DNA of 64,000 bases from contig NZ_JAQIFT010000016.1 in assembly GCF_027857615.1 (NCBI RefSeq), forward strand, positions 1 to 64,000. Direction: 5' to 3'. A program made the position numbers and the translations under genes. Positions 1 through 8,793 of this stretch are shown in pieces. The notes beneath the pieces are model-generated. The model searched no databases, was not told the origin of the DNA, and was given only the letters and a program-made list of their open reading frames with translations. Source of the DNA: Holtiella tumoricola (lineage in GTDB: Bacteria; Bacillota; Clostridia; Lachnospirales; Cellulosilyticaceae). Positions within the stretch are counted from its first letter, which is position 1. Every line of letters starts with the position of its first letter.

Positions 1-60
1 AATTTTTATTGATTACTTCTCTTGCTCCTTTTTGTCTTAGCTCTATTCTCTTCTTTATGC

Positions 61-822
61 TTATAAACGAATAGGTAAATTGCGTTCTGCTAAGTAGGTT
101 TTTAACTCTTTAATGGGTAATTCTTTAAAATGGAATAAAGAGGCTGCCAATGCTGCATCTGCTCTTCCTATGGTAAAAGCATCATAGAAATGTTCTTTAT
201 TCCCTGCGCCTCCAGAAGCAATAACAGGTATACCTACACTTTCACTAATACGTCTTGTAAGTTCTAAGTCATATCCTGCCTTTGTACCATCACAGTCCAT
301 ACTTGTAAGTAGAATTTCTCCTGCCCCGTAGTCTTCCATCTGTTTTGCCCACACAATGGCATCTAGACCTGTATGGGTTCTTCCACCATGTATATAGACT
401 TCAAAGCCTGTTCCATCTAATTTGCACTTTGCATCAATAGCTACAACAATGCACTGGCTTCCAAAGCGTTCAGCCCCTTTTGAAACAAGGATAGGGTCTT
501 TCACTGCCTGTGAATTGATTGAAATCTTATCTGCACCTGCATTTAAAAGATTACGAATATCTTCTAAGTTTCTAATGCCACCTCCAACTGTAAGAGGAAT
601 AAAGACTTCACTTGCTGTTTTTTCCACTACATCTAGCATAATATTTCTCTCATCTGAAGAAGCTGTAATATCCAAAAAGACGATTTCATCTGCGCCTTCT
701 TCGCTATAAGCTTTGGCTACTTGTACGGGATCACCAGCATCAATCAAATTGACAAAATTAACTCCTTTTACAACACGACCACCTGTTACGTCTAGGCAAG
801 GTATAATACGCTTACTGAGCAT
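61..822 (-). CDS. hisF: Imidazole glycerol phosphate synthase, cyclase subunit HisF
   Basis: Cyclase half of the cytoplasmic HisF-HisH enzyme: uses ammonia delivered from HisH to turn PRFAR into imidazole glycerol phosphate and AICAR. The 253-residue (beta/alpha)8 protein shows the two expected catalytic aspartates, D11 in IIPCLDVTGG and one near residue 130 in VVAIDAK. I start at the ATG at 822 because an AAGGAGG site precedes it; the longer frame adds 23 non-family residues. It overlaps hisA by 11 bases and is the last operon gene inside the window. hisI/hisE is not visible and should follow beyond the left edge. Confidence 0.97.
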   Translation of the reverse strand: MLSKRIIPCLDVTGGRVVKGVNFVNLIDAGDPVQVAKAYSEEGADEIVFLDITASSDERNIMLDVVEKTASEVFIPLTVGGGIRNLEDIRNLLNAGADKISINSQAVKDPILVSKGAERFGSQCIVVAIDAKCKLDGTGFEVYIHGGRTHTGLDAIVWAKQMEDYGAGEILLTSMDCDGTKAGYDLELTRRISESVGIPVIASGGAGNKEHFYDAFTIGRADAALAASLFHFKELPIKELKTYLAERNLPIRL

Positions 823-1564
823 TGTACTTTCCTCCTTCTGGCTGTTGCTTTTCAAATAAACCAACAGCTTCCTTAAGGTCGATTGCCCCAAGATAAAGTG
901 CTTTACCTATAATAGCCCCTTCTACACCAGCTTCTTCTACTGCCTGTAAATCTGCCAATGTCGCAACCCCACCAGAAGCTACAATCCTAAGTCCAGTTGC
1001 TTCAACCAGTCGTTTGGTCTCCTCTACATTTGGGCCTTGCATCATACCGTCTTTTGCAATATCTGTATAGATAATCGTCTTTACCCCTAACTTTTTAAGC
1101 GCTAAGCAAAAATCTACTGCACTAATATCCGTCACTTCAAGCCAACCTTCTATGGCGACACGGCCCTCTTTGGCATCTACACCTACAACGATTTTGTCAC
1201 TTCCAAAACGGTTAATGGCTTCTTTGACCAAAGCCTTATCCCTTACTGCTGCACTGCCTAATATAATACGATCTACACCTAAGGCTAACTTTTCTTCTAT
1301 TTGAGAAAGGGTACGAATTCCGCCCCCTAGTTCTACTGGGATATCTACTGCTTCAATAATACTTTTGATGGCCGCTTCATTGATACTTCTACCTTCTTTT
1401 GCCCCATCTAAATCTACTAAATGTATGTAACTTCCACCTTCTTTTTCCCACCTTTTTGCCATTTCACTAGGTGTATCTTCAAATACTGTCACTGCATTGT
1501 AATCACCTTGTACAAGCCTTACACACTTGCCATCCTTTAAATCAATCGCTGGATAGAGTCTCAT
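812..1564 (-). CDS. hisA: Phosphoribosylformimino-5-aminoimidazole carboxamide ribotide isomerase HisA
   Basis: Isomerises ProFAR to PRFAR, the step before HisFH, in the cytoplasm. The 250-residue half-barrel-repeat protein has the acid/base pair expected of the family: D8 in YPAIDLKDG and an aspartate near 129 in VVGVDAKEG, with phosphate-binding glycines (ELGGGIRT, VASGGVAT). The start has a GGAGGG site 8 bases upstream. Its 3' end overlaps hisF by 11 bases, implying translational coupling; hisH lies 48 bases upstream. Confidence 0.97.
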   Translation of the reverse strand: MRLYPAIDLKDGKCVRLVQGDYNAVTVFEDTPSEMAKRWEKEGGSYIHLVDLDGAKEGRSINEAAIKSIIEAVDIPVELGGGIRTLSQIEEKLALGVDRIILGSAAVRDKALVKEAINRFGSDKIVVGVDAKEGRVAIEGWLEVTDISAVDFCLALKKLGVKTIIYTDIAKDGMMQGPNVEETKRLVEATGLRIVASGGVATLADLQAVEEAGVEGAIIGKALYLGAIDLKEAVGLFEKQQPEGGKYNAQ

Positions 1565-1612
1565 TTTTTCCCTCCCTTACTTGGTTTCATGCTTGATCAT
1601 CTCATACTCAAA

Positions 1613-2209
1613 CTATAAGCTTGCAAAATTCTTCAACATCTGTAAGCCTACCGTACTACTCTTTTCTGGGTGAAATTGTGCCCCATAAATATTATCTTTT
1701 TGTACAGCCACCCCAAACCGCTTGCCATAGGTAGTGTAGGCACTGATCATTCCCTCTGCGCCCTCCATATGATAGGAATGTACAAAATAGGCATAACTGT
1801 TATTGGGCACGCCTTCAAATATAGGTTCTTGCTTCACAATCTCCAATGTATTCCATCCCATATGGGGTACTTTCAAAGGTACTTCTAACTTCACAATATC
1901 TCCTGGTATGTAGCCTAATCCTTTATAGCTTCCATTTTCATAGCTGTTTTCAAATAAAAGTTGCATACCTAAGCAAATCCCTAAGAAGGGTTTGCCTGAA
2001 TAGGCACTTTCATCAATCACTTCTCTTAGTCCTGAAGCATTAATGGTATGAATAGCATCTTTAAAAGCACCCACACCTGGCAAAATCACCTTCTCACTTT
2101 GACCAATGACTTTAGGATCCGCTGTAATGATAGACTCAACCTCTATACTTTGAAGTGCTTTATGGACATTTTTTAAATTTCCCATTCCATAATCAATAAT
2201 TGCGATCAT
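1613..2209 (-). CDS. hisH: Imidazole glycerol phosphate synthase, glutaminase subunit HisH
   Basis: Class I glutamine amidotransferase that supplies ammonia to HisF. The 198-residue protein carries the nucleophile cysteine in GICLGMQLL (about residue 80) and the His/Glu of the triad in FHPEKSS near the C-terminus. The ATG at 2209 gives MIAIIDYGMGN, the normal family N-terminus, and has GGAGGTG 6 bases upstream; an upstream in-frame start would add 28 residues overlapping hisB and is unlikely. Only one base separates it from the hisB stop codon. Confidence 0.96.
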   Translation of the reverse strand: MIAIIDYGMGNLKNVHKALQSIEVESIITADPKVIGQSEKVILPGVGAFKDAIHTINASGLREVIDESAYSGKPFLGICLGMQLLFENSYENGSYKGLGYIPGDIVKLEVPLKVPHMGWNTLEIVKQEPIFEGVPNNSYAYFVHSYHMEGAEGMISAYTTYGKRFGVAVQKDNIYGAQFHPEKSSTVGLQMLKNFASL

Positions 2210-2210
2210 C

Positions 2211-2801
2211 TTACACCTCCAACATGCCTTTTGTAGAAAGTACACCTTGAATGCGAGGATTATAGCCAACAGCCTGTGCCAATGCTTTTGCAAATGCCTT
2301 ACACATACCCTCTATGATATGATGGTCATTCTTGCCTCTTAAGATCTGGATGTGCAAATTCATTCCTGCCCGCACAGCTACTGCACGGAAGAATTCTTCC
2401 ACCATTTGGGTTTCAAAGCTTCCTACACGCTCACTTGTAAACGGTGTATCTATATCTAAATAAGGTCTTCCTGATAAGTCTAGAGCACATAAGATCAAGG
2501 CTTCATCCATAGGTACAATACGGTCCCCATAGCGTTCAATCCCAGTCTTGTCACCTAATGCAGCTTTTATGGCTTGCCCCAGTACGATCCCTGTATCTTC
2601 AATAGTATGATGCCCATCTATATAAAGGTCACCCTTTACTTTAACTTCTAAGTTCATAAAGCTATGTTTACCTATATGTGTCAGCATATGGTCAAAGAAA
2701 CCTATACCTGTTTCAATATCTACTTTTCCCTCTCCATCTAGATCGAGAGCAATATAAACTTGGGTCTCTGCTGTTTTTCGTTCTATTGTACTTTTGCGCA
2801 T
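2211..2801 (-). CDS. hisB: Imidazoleglycerol-phosphate dehydratase HisB
   Basis: Dehydrates imidazole glycerol phosphate to imidazole acetol phosphate; a Mn-dependent oligomeric cytoplasmic enzyme. The 196-residue length is that of the monofunctional dehydratase, so no fused histidinol-phosphatase domain is present. Metal-binding histidine motifs are visible: GFFDHMLTHIGKH, DGHHTIEDTGI and DHHIIEGMCKA. The ATG directly abuts the hisC stop codon, a typical coupled arrangement. Confidence 0.97.
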   Translation of the reverse strand: MRKSTIERKTAETQVYIALDLDGEGKVDIETGIGFFDHMLTHIGKHSFMNLEVKVKGDLYIDGHHTIEDTGIVLGQAIKAALGDKTGIERYGDRIVPMDEALILCALDLSGRPYLDIDTPFTSERVGSFETQMVEEFFRAVAVRAGMNLHIQILRGKNDHHIIEGMCKAFAKALAQAVGYNPRIQGVLSTKGMLEV

Positions 2802-3851
2802 TTACATCTCCCCTTTAACTTTTGACTTTAAATCTCGCTTCACCTGCTCCATTTGTTCTTTAGTACCTATTGAAATACGGTAATAACGTTTTCCGTTATA
2901 TTGAAAACGCTTCACATAGATAGAGGCTTCACGTAAATAGTCGTCCAGTGGCCATTTAGAATCTACCCATAAGAAATTGGTAGCAGAAGGATAAACTGTA
3001 CATCCTAAGCTTTCTAAATAACTTTTAAAGTCCTCCCGACTTTCTACAATACTTTTTATTAACGGCATAATGTGTCCATGGTGGTTTGCTACCCAAGTTG
3101 CAATCTCTTCAGAAAAGCAATTTAAGTTATAAGGTGGCTTTACCTTACCGATCATCTGAATCACTTCTGGCGCTGCAAGGGCATAGCCTACACGGCTCCC
3201 TGCTAATCCATAAGCTTTTGAAAAGGTGCGTAATACAATCACTTGAGGGTAATCTTTTAACAACTGAATGCCACTCTCTTCTGTAAATTCCATATAGGCT
3301 TCATCAATGACTAGGAAGCCTATTTCAAGCTTTGCTAACCTTTTAATAGCCTCTAATGCCATCTTAGAACCTGTTGGATTGTTTGGATTACAAATAAAGG
3401 TAAGCTTCGGTTTATGTGCAAGGATTGCTTCTTCCAATGTCTCCACATTATAAGAAAAATCCTCATTTAAGGGCACTTCTATCACTTCTCCATGATTAAC
3501 GTTTGCACTCAACTTATACATGCTAAAAGAAGGCGTAGGTACTACAATACATTCCCCAACTTCTAAAGTACTACGCATTAAACAATCTATGACTTGGTCT
3601 GACCCTACTCCACATAAGACCCAATCGGCTTCTACGTCATAGAGCTTGCCTATTGCTTCACGTAACTTGGTACTATCTGTATCTGGATAATAATTAATAG
3701 GCATGGTTTGTGCCCACTCACTCATATGCGCTCTTAACGCTTCTAAAACAGGATAGGTATTTTCATTAGCATCTAGCTTAATGCCTTCTATAATATACGG
3801 TGCATGGTAAGGCACCATCTCTCTCACACTTTTTCTAAATAGCTGCTCCAT
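2802..3851 (-). CDS. hisC: Histidinol-phosphate aminotransferase HisC
   Basis: PLP-dependent fold-type I transaminase converting imidazole acetol phosphate plus glutamate to histidinol phosphate. The 349 residues include the PLP-stacking CNPNNPTGS segment, the DEAYMEF aspartate, and the Schiff-base lysine in RTFSKAYGLAGSRVGYA. It lies 12 bases after hisD. A related aminotransferase in this window, 38844-39908, is better assigned to cobalamin synthesis by context. Confidence 0.95.
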   Translation of the reverse strand: MEQLFRKSVREMVPYHAPYIIEGIKLDANENTYPVLEALRAHMSEWAQTMPINYYPDTDSTKLREAIGKLYDVEADWVLCGVGSDQVIDCLMRSTLEVGECIVVPTPSFSMYKLSANVNHGEVIEVPLNEDFSYNVETLEEAILAHKPKLTFICNPNNPTGSKMALEAIKRLAKLEIGFLVIDEAYMEFTEESGIQLLKDYPQVIVLRTFSKAYGLAGSRVGYALAAPEVIQMIGKVKPPYNLNCFSEEIATWVANHHGHIMPLIKSIVESREDFKSYLESLGCTVYPSATNFLWVDSKWPLDDYLREASIYVKRFQYNGKRYYRISIGTKEQMEQVKRDLKSKVKGEM

Positions 3852-3863
3852 CTCATCTCCCCC

Positions 3864-5171
3864 TTATTGATTCTCTTTACGTACTTTAACAGATAGGGCA
3901 TGGGCATATAAGCTTTCACTTTCTGCAAAATCAATGACTTGATCTGCCAAAGCATAAAATGATTCTGGTGTAAAAGATAATACACTGCTTCTTTTTACGT
4001 AGTCTTCTACACCTAATGGTGAGAAGAATCTTGCCGTACCACTTGTTGGTAACACATGATTAGGGCCTGCCATATAATCGCCTAAAGGCTCAGGTGTATA
4101 GTGTCCTAAAAAGACTGCACCAGCATTTTTAATTTTGCCTAGCCATTCAAAAGGTGTAGCGACTGCTAACTCTAAATGCTCTGGCGCTATATCATTGGCC
4201 GTTTCACAGGCTTTCTCTAAGTTTTCTTCTATTAAAATAACACTATAATTTTTAAGGGATTTCTTTAAAATCTCTTGGCGTGGTAATTGATTATAAAGGC
4301 GCCCTACTTCTTCTTGTACTTTTAACGCTAAAGCACGAGATGGTGTAATCAATACACTAGAAGCTAGTTCATCATGTTCTGCTTGAGATAATAAATCGGC
4401 TGCCACATAGGTTGGATTGGCACTTTCATCAGCAATGATCAATATTTCACTCGGCCCTGCTATAGAGTCAATACTTACATACCCATACACTTCCCTTTTT
4501 GCAAGTGCTACATAGATATTGCCTGGTCCTACAATCTTATCCACTTTAGGTATGGTCTCTGTTCCAAAGGCTAAGGCTGCCACTGCCTGTGCCCCACCTA
4601 TTGTATAAAGTTCATCCACACCTGCTAAGTATGCTGCTGCCAGTACATTTTGTGGCACTTTTCCATCTTTACAAACAGCTTTAGAAATAGGCGTTACCAT
4701 GACTATTTTTTCTACACCAGCTACCTTTGCAGGTACAATATTCATGAGTACAGAAGAAGGATAAGCTGCTTTACCTCCTGGCACATATACCCCAACACTA
4801 GAAAGTGGGATGACACGTTGCCCTAAAATTTCTCCATTAGGTTTCACATCCATCCAAGTATTTTGTTTTTGTTTTTCATGGAAGGCACGAATACGTTCAT
4901 AAGAGAGTACCATGGCTTTTTTTAGATTGTCTGGAAGTTCTTCATAAGCCTTTTTCATCTCTTCATTGCTAATTTGTACGTTCTCTGCAGTTACATTGGC
5001 ATTATCCCATTGATGGGTATAATTAAAAAGCGCTGCATCTCCTGTATGCCTTACATTCTCTACAATTTCTTTAACACCTAAAGCAAACTTACTTGTATCA
5101 AGATTACCTCGCTCTTCTAATATATTAAAAAACATTTTCTTTTCCGCTGGTTTTTCAATCATACGAATCAT
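3864..5171 (-). CDS. hisD: Histidinol dehydrogenase HisD
   Basis: Zn-dependent enzyme oxidising histidinol to histidine in two NAD-linked steps. The 435-residue length matches the family; characteristic segments are VPGGKAAYPSSVLMN, VDKIVGPGNIYVALAK, AGPSEILI, QAEHDELA and HVLPTSG. A GGGGG-type ribosome site precedes the ATG at 5171; a second in-frame ATG four codons later is possible. It sits 28 bases after hisG, the largest spacing in the upstream half of the operon. Confidence 0.97.
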   Translation of the reverse strand: MIRMIEKPAEKKMFFNILEERGNLDTSKFALGVKEIVENVRHTGDAALFNYTHQWDNANVTAENVQISNEEMKKAYEELPDNLKKAMVLSYERIRAFHEKQKQNTWMDVKPNGEILGQRVIPLSSVGVYVPGGKAAYPSSVLMNIVPAKVAGVEKIVMVTPISKAVCKDGKVPQNVLAAAYLAGVDELYTIGGAQAVAALAFGTETIPKVDKIVGPGNIYVALAKREVYGYVSIDSIAGPSEILIIADESANPTYVAADLLSQAEHDELASSVLITPSRALALKVQEEVGRLYNQLPRQEILKKSLKNYSVILIEENLEKACETANDIAPEHLELAVATPFEWLGKIKNAGAVFLGHYTPEPLGDYMAGPNHVLPTSGTARFFSPLGVEDYVKRSSVLSFTPESFYALADQVIDFAESESLYAHALSVKVRKENQ

Positions 5172-5199
5172 TTGATTCCCCCCTATTCCTATCTATTTA

Positions 5200-5844
5200 T
5201 CAATCATTTGATTGTTCTAAAACCTTTCTAAGCTGTTTTAAAAGATGATCCACTTCTTCATGCTTCACTTTCATGCTAGCGGTATTGACAATCACCCTGG
5301 CAGATAGCGGCATAATCTCTTGTAAGACGACCAGACCATTTTCTTTTAAAGTGGCACCACTTTCTACAATATCAACGATTACATCAGATAAGCCTACAAT
5401 AGGCCCTAATTCTACTGAGCCATTCAGCTTAATAATCTCTACACTTCTGTTTTGGCTTTCAAAATATTCCTTAGCTATAAGTGGATACTTGGTTGCAACA
5501 CGTATAGTCTGACCAGACTCTAATAAAGCCTTTTTATGAGGCTCACCTGCAACAGTCATTTTGCAGCAACCAAACTGAAGGTCTAATACCTCATAAACAT
5601 TTCGATTTTCTTCTACGATCGTATCTTTTCCTACAATTCCAATATCTGCAGCACCATAGTCTACATAGGTGGGTACATCTTGTGCCTTAGAAAGGAAAAA
5701 TTGATACCTGGCATCATCACTGGTAAATAATAATTTACGACTTTTATCTTCCATCTCTTTACAAGTAATGCCTAATTCTTTCAATATCTCCATGGTCGTC
5801 TTAGCTAATCGCCCTTTAGCTAATGCAAAAGTAATGGTATGCAT
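5200..5844 (-). CDS. hisG: ATP phosphoribosyltransferase catalytic subunit HisG (short form)
   Basis: First committed step of histidine synthesis: joins ATP and PRPP. At 214 residues this is the short form, lacking the C-terminal histidine-binding domain of long HisG, and such enzymes are known to require HisZ. Family segments visible are ALAKGRL, the DYGAADIGIVGKD region and the phosphate-binding stretch DVIVDIVESGATLKENG. hisZ ends one base upstream, matching the obligate HisG-HisZ complex. Confidence 0.96.
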   Translation of the reverse strand: MHTITFALAKGRLAKTTMEILKELGITCKEMEDKSRKLLFTSDDARYQFFLSKAQDVPTYVDYGAADIGIVGKDTIVEENRNVYEVLDLQFGCCKMTVAGEPHKKALLESGQTIRVATKYPLIAKEYFESQNRSVEIIKLNGSVELGPIVGLSDVIVDIVESGATLKENGLVVLQEIMPLSARVIVNTASMKVKHEEVDHLLKQLRKVLEQSND

Positions 5845-5845
5845 A

Positions 5846-7099
5846 CTACTCCCCCTCTTCTTGAAGTGATGTGAGTGCTACTGTCTGCACCGTTCTACCT
5901 GCTAAGTCATATACATCTACTTCTTTTTCATTTTTAAAATGAAGTACGCCTCCTATTTCAGCTGCAATGGCATAGTCTAAGGCCTCTTCTAACCCCTTTG
6001 CTACACTTTGTTCTACAACTAGCCCCTCTTGCCTAAACTGAGTTGCTATTTGCTTCATAATCTTTCTTGTTTCAGGTTCACAAATCATCAATGTCTTTGC
6101 AGGCAATGTAGGTTGCTTATTGCTTTTTACTTTCTGCAAGACTGCATAAATATTAAGTCCAAATCCTACTGCTGGTACATCTACCCCAAAATAAGCCAGA
6201 AGTTTATCATAACGCCCACCTTCTATGACAGCTTCACCAATGCCTTCTGTATAACCTTGAAACATCATTCCTGTGTAGTAACTTGCATAGGACAATATAC
6301 TAAAGTCAAACAAAATATATTCAGCTTTATTATCTTCTACTAAGGCTTTATAAATGTTTTCAAGTTCTTCTAATGTATGTAAGGTTGCTTGAGAGAAAGG
6401 CTGAGCTTTCACTTTTTCTAAAAGTTCTATACCACCTACTTGTTGCATCAGCTTACTAATGACATCAATTAAAGCTTCTGTGGCTTGTGTATCTCTTAAA
6501 ATATTTTGTACTTTTACAGCATCTTTTTTATCAATGGCTTCATAGATATTGGCTTGTTGTGCTTTCGTTGCACCTATATCCTTTAGGAGACATTCTAAAA
6601 ACTTTGCACTGCCTAAATGAATGGTGAAATCCTCTATACCTACTGCTTCCATGGCTTCTATGGCAAGATTAATTACTTCTACATCTGCTTCTATACTAGA
6701 TGCACCAATAAGTTCAATCCCTGCTTGCGTAAATTCATGTACCTTACCTTGATATCGCTCTGGATATCTAAAACTATTGCTTACATATTGATAACGTTGT
6801 GGCATAGGTCTATTACTATTTTGAGTGGCTACAACACGGGCAATAGAACGCGTCATATCACTTCTCAGGGCAACAATTTCTCCTTGTTTATTCATCCATT
6901 TGTAGAGTTTTGGATTTTGGTAAGACTCATCTCCTAAGGTAAATACATCTAAGTATTCAAAAGTAGGTGTCTCAATCAAGTTATAGCTATAACTTGTAAA
7001 TAACTTTCTCGTTTTATCTTCTATTTGTTGCTTCAAATAAGACTCTTCCCATAAATAATCTCTCACACCTTCTGGTATATGTAATACATAATTTTTCAT
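5846..7099 (-). CDS. hisZ: ATP phosphoribosyltransferase regulatory subunit HisZ
   Basis: A histidyl-tRNA synthetase paralogue that activates short HisG and confers histidine feedback inhibition. The 417-residue protein has class II synthetase-like motif 2 (SNSFRYPERYQGKVHEFTQAGIELIG region, residues about 107-132) but no anticodon-binding domain of normal HisRS type; the C-terminal part after residue 330 is short and divergent. Being first in the operon directly before hisG supports HisZ rather than HisS. A GGGGGG site lies just upstream. Confidence 0.93.
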   Translation of the reverse strand: MKNYVLHIPEGVRDYLWEESYLKQQIEDKTRKLFTSYSYNLIETPTFEYLDVFTLGDESYQNPKLYKWMNKQGEIVALRSDMTRSIARVVATQNSNRPMPQRYQYVSNSFRYPERYQGKVHEFTQAGIELIGASSIEADVEVINLAIEAMEAVGIEDFTIHLGSAKFLECLLKDIGATKAQQANIYEAIDKKDAVKVQNILRDTQATEALIDVISKLMQQVGGIELLEKVKAQPFSQATLHTLEELENIYKALVEDNKAEYILFDFSILSYASYYTGMMFQGYTEGIGEAVIEGGRYDKLLAYFGVDVPAVGFGLNIYAVLQKVKSNKQPTLPAKTLMICEPETRKIMKQIATQFRQEGLVVEQSVAKGLEEALDYAIAAEIGGVLHFKNEKEVDVYDLAGRTVQTVALTSLQEEGE

Positions 7100-7145
7100 T
7101 TACGCCCCCCGCTTCACTACTCTAAAGTGATAATGTAATAAATAA

Positions 7146-7174
7146 ATTATAATAACTATTTGCTCAAAAATCAA
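7146..7174 (-). promoter_or_regulatory. Sigma-A promoter of the his operon
   Basis: On the minus strand, TTGATT (7169-7174) and a perfect TATAAT (7146-7151) are 17 bases apart. The predicted start lies near 7139, about 40 bases before hisZ. That leader is too short for a T-box or a classical His-codon attenuator. Confidence 0.72.
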
Positions 7175-7321
7175 TAATTGTTTGTTTTTTTCTAAATAAT
7201 ATCCATTGTAACTTATATTTTCTACTTTACACAATAGCGCTAAATCTATTTTCTACGCATATTCTATAGCTTATCCACATATTATTTGATAAAATAGAAC
7301 TATCTAGAAGGAGGGACTTAT

Positions 7322-7840
7322 ATGGCGATTATTAGACCTGAGAAGAAAGCTGAATATGAAATGGTTCATACCATTCATCAATCTGCTTTCAAAAGAGACA
7401 TCGAGGCACAACTGGTAGATAGACTCCGTAAAACGAACTATTATCACTCTGAGCTTTCATTAGTTATCGAAGAAGATAATGACCTCTTAGGCCATCTACT
7501 CTTTACACGTGTTGTAATTAAAGACGGCAATAAAACATTTCCTGCTTTAGCATTAGCCCCTGTAGGTATTAAAGCAGATTACCAAGGAAAAAAATTAGGT
7601 ACTCAACTTGTAGAAGAAGGCCTAAAAAAAGCGAAATATTTAGGTCACAAACTTGTTATTGTCTTAGGTGACCCTAAATTCTATACACGTTTTGGATTTG
7701 AAAGTGCAGCAAACTTCGAGATTACACCACCTGCTGGTTTTCCAGAAGAAGCTTTTCTTGTTGCTAAACTATGCCCTGAAGAAATTGATATTAAGGGACA
7801 AGTTCTATATCCTGTACAATTTAATATGACACTTAAATAA
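7322..7840 (+). CDS. GNAT-family N-acetyltransferase (YhbS-like)
   Basis: Probable acetyl-CoA-dependent N-acetyltransferase of unknown substrate. The 172-residue protein has the GNAT core; the acetyl-CoA pyrophosphate loop appears as ADYQGKKLGTQLVEEGL at about residues 84-100, followed by VIVLGDPKFYTRFGF, which is typical of the YhbS subgroup. GAAGGAGGG lies 7 bases before the ATG. It is a single-gene unit between the his promoter and a bidirectional terminator, transcribed divergently from his. Substrate cannot be inferred. Confidence 0.88.
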   Translation: MAIIRPEKKAEYEMVHTIHQSAFKRDIEAQLVDRLRKTNYYHSELSLVIEEDNDLLGHLLFTRVVIKDGNKTFPALALAPVGIKADYQGKKLGTQLVEEGLKKAKYLGHKLVIVLGDPKFYTRFGFESAANFEITPPAGFPEEAFLVAKLCPEEIDIKGQVLYPVQFNMTLK

Positions 7841-7841
7841 T

Positions 7842-7871
7842 AAAAGGTGCTCACATAGATGAGCACCTTTT
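7842..7871. terminator. Bidirectional intrinsic terminator
   Basis: A perfect 12-bp stem, AAAAGGTGCTCA and its complement, closes a six-base loop, with A and T tracts on both sides. It ends the acetyltransferase gene on plus and the FMN-binding lipoprotein gene on minus. Confidence 0.92.
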
Positions 7872-7880
7872 ATTTTTATA

Positions 7881-8546
7881 TTATTTGCCTGTTCCTGTTC
7901 CACCACTAGCTTCGGCACCTGTACTGCCTTCTGCATTTCCACTGTTTTCTGCATTATTTGGGCTACCATCTCCACCATTATCATAGGTAGGCGCATTTTC
8001 ACCTGTTGTTTCGGTACCATTATTGTCACTTTTTTGATTAGTGTTGGCTTCTCCTGTAGTACCTTGATCATCTGTAGTTGTTGTTGGATCACCATTGCCA
8101 TAGTTATTAGCACTTACTTCACCATTAAAGTATTGTTTGAAGCCTTGATCTGCCATGGCAATAAATTCCTCTGATGTTTGAGTTGCACCTGTTACAACAT
8201 CTACAGCCATTGGATTTTGAACTGCGATTAAATTTTGACGAAGAGCTTCCATTGCTTCTTTGCCACTTACCCCAGTTTTTTCTTTCATGCCAGAGTTATA
8301 CTCATCATCATCAGACTTTTTAGCACCACTATCATCTACATAGTCAAAATAGATTTCTGTTAATGTATCACCAGAGAAAGTGAGACGCATATGTGGGAAC
8401 CAACCATATTGGTCTTGTTGTCCTTCAATCTCTACAACTTGTCCATTTTGAGCTGCCTCTTGTTTTGCCTCATCTTTATTACAACCTGTAAGCATAACAG
8501 TTATGCTCATTCCAACTAACATGAGCATAGTCATAAACTTCTTCAT
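7881..8546 (-). CDS. FMN-binding domain lipoprotein
   Basis: Predicted extracellular membrane-anchored lipoprotein of 221 residues: signal peptide with lipobox LTGC (Cys22), then an FMN-binding domain (about 40-145) with DVVTGATQTSEEF, the RnfG/NqrC-type motif in which FMN is covalently linked to a threonine. The remaining ~75 residues are low-complexity G/N/T/S/E, probably disordered. It may take part in extracytoplasmic electron transfer, but no rnf, nqr or apbE gene is nearby. An AGGAGG site precedes the ATG. It is monocistronic between a candidate promoter and a terminator. Confidence 0.87.
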   Translation of the reverse strand: MKKFMTMLMLVGMSITVMLTGCNKDEAKQEAAQNGQVVEIEGQQDQYGWFPHMRLTFSGDTLTEIYFDYVDDSGAKKSDDDEYNSGMKEKTGVSGKEAMEALRQNLIAVQNPMAVDVVTGATQTSEEFIAMADQGFKQYFNGEVSANNYGNGDPTTTTDDQGTTGEANTNQKSDNNGTETTGENAPTYDNGGDGSPNNAENSGNAEGSTGAEASGGTGTGK

Positions 8547-8607
8547 TTTTGTAACCTCCTAAAATAATTTGAATAAATAGTTTTTCTATAACCGTTAGTG
8601 TGCCACC

Positions 8608-8636
8608 ATCTAAACTATTTATGCATATTTTGGCAA
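8608..8636 (-). promoter_or_regulatory. Candidate sigma-A promoter of FMN-binding lipoprotein gene
   Basis: TTGCCA (8631-8636), 17 bases, TTAGAT (8608-8613) on minus. An 11-bp inverted repeat (8573-8583 and 8612-8622) has one arm overlapping the -10, so it might be an operator; this is inference. Confidence 0.45.
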
Positions 8637-8717
8637 CTAATTTGTTTACACTTTTTTATTTCCAACTCACTCCTTCTATATAAATTATCTAATAATTATT
8701 TTTTTAACAATTTTAAT

Positions 8718-8746
8718 TTGACAATGATACACAAGAGGATTAACAT
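8718..8746 (+). promoter_or_regulatory. Sigma-A promoter of tauE-like gene
   Basis: Perfect TTGACA (8718-8723), 17-base spacer, TAACAT (8741-8746). The start would be near 8753, about 40 bases before the GTG codon. Confidence 0.6.
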
Positions 8747-8793
8747 AATAGTGTAGAATTTTTCTCAAAATACTTACAGCGAGGTGTATTACG

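Noticed and set aside
1..60. Start of a further his gene (hisI) at the left edge
   Set aside because: On minus an AAGGAGC site is present, but no start codon follows at suitable distance before the window ends; only suspected to lie beyond.
5846..7099. Histidyl-tRNA synthetase gene
   Set aside because: Length, missing anticodon domain and position directly before short-form hisG fit HisZ.
7100..7321. Possible T-box or histidine attenuator before hisZ
   Set aside because: The promoter leaves only about 40 bases of leader; no GGTGGNACC box, terminator or His-codon leader ORF is seen.
7805..8113. 102-residue minus-strand ORF rich in Gln, Lys and Met
   Set aside because: It is out of frame with, and within, the low-complexity tail of the FMN-binding lipoprotein gene; no ribosome site.
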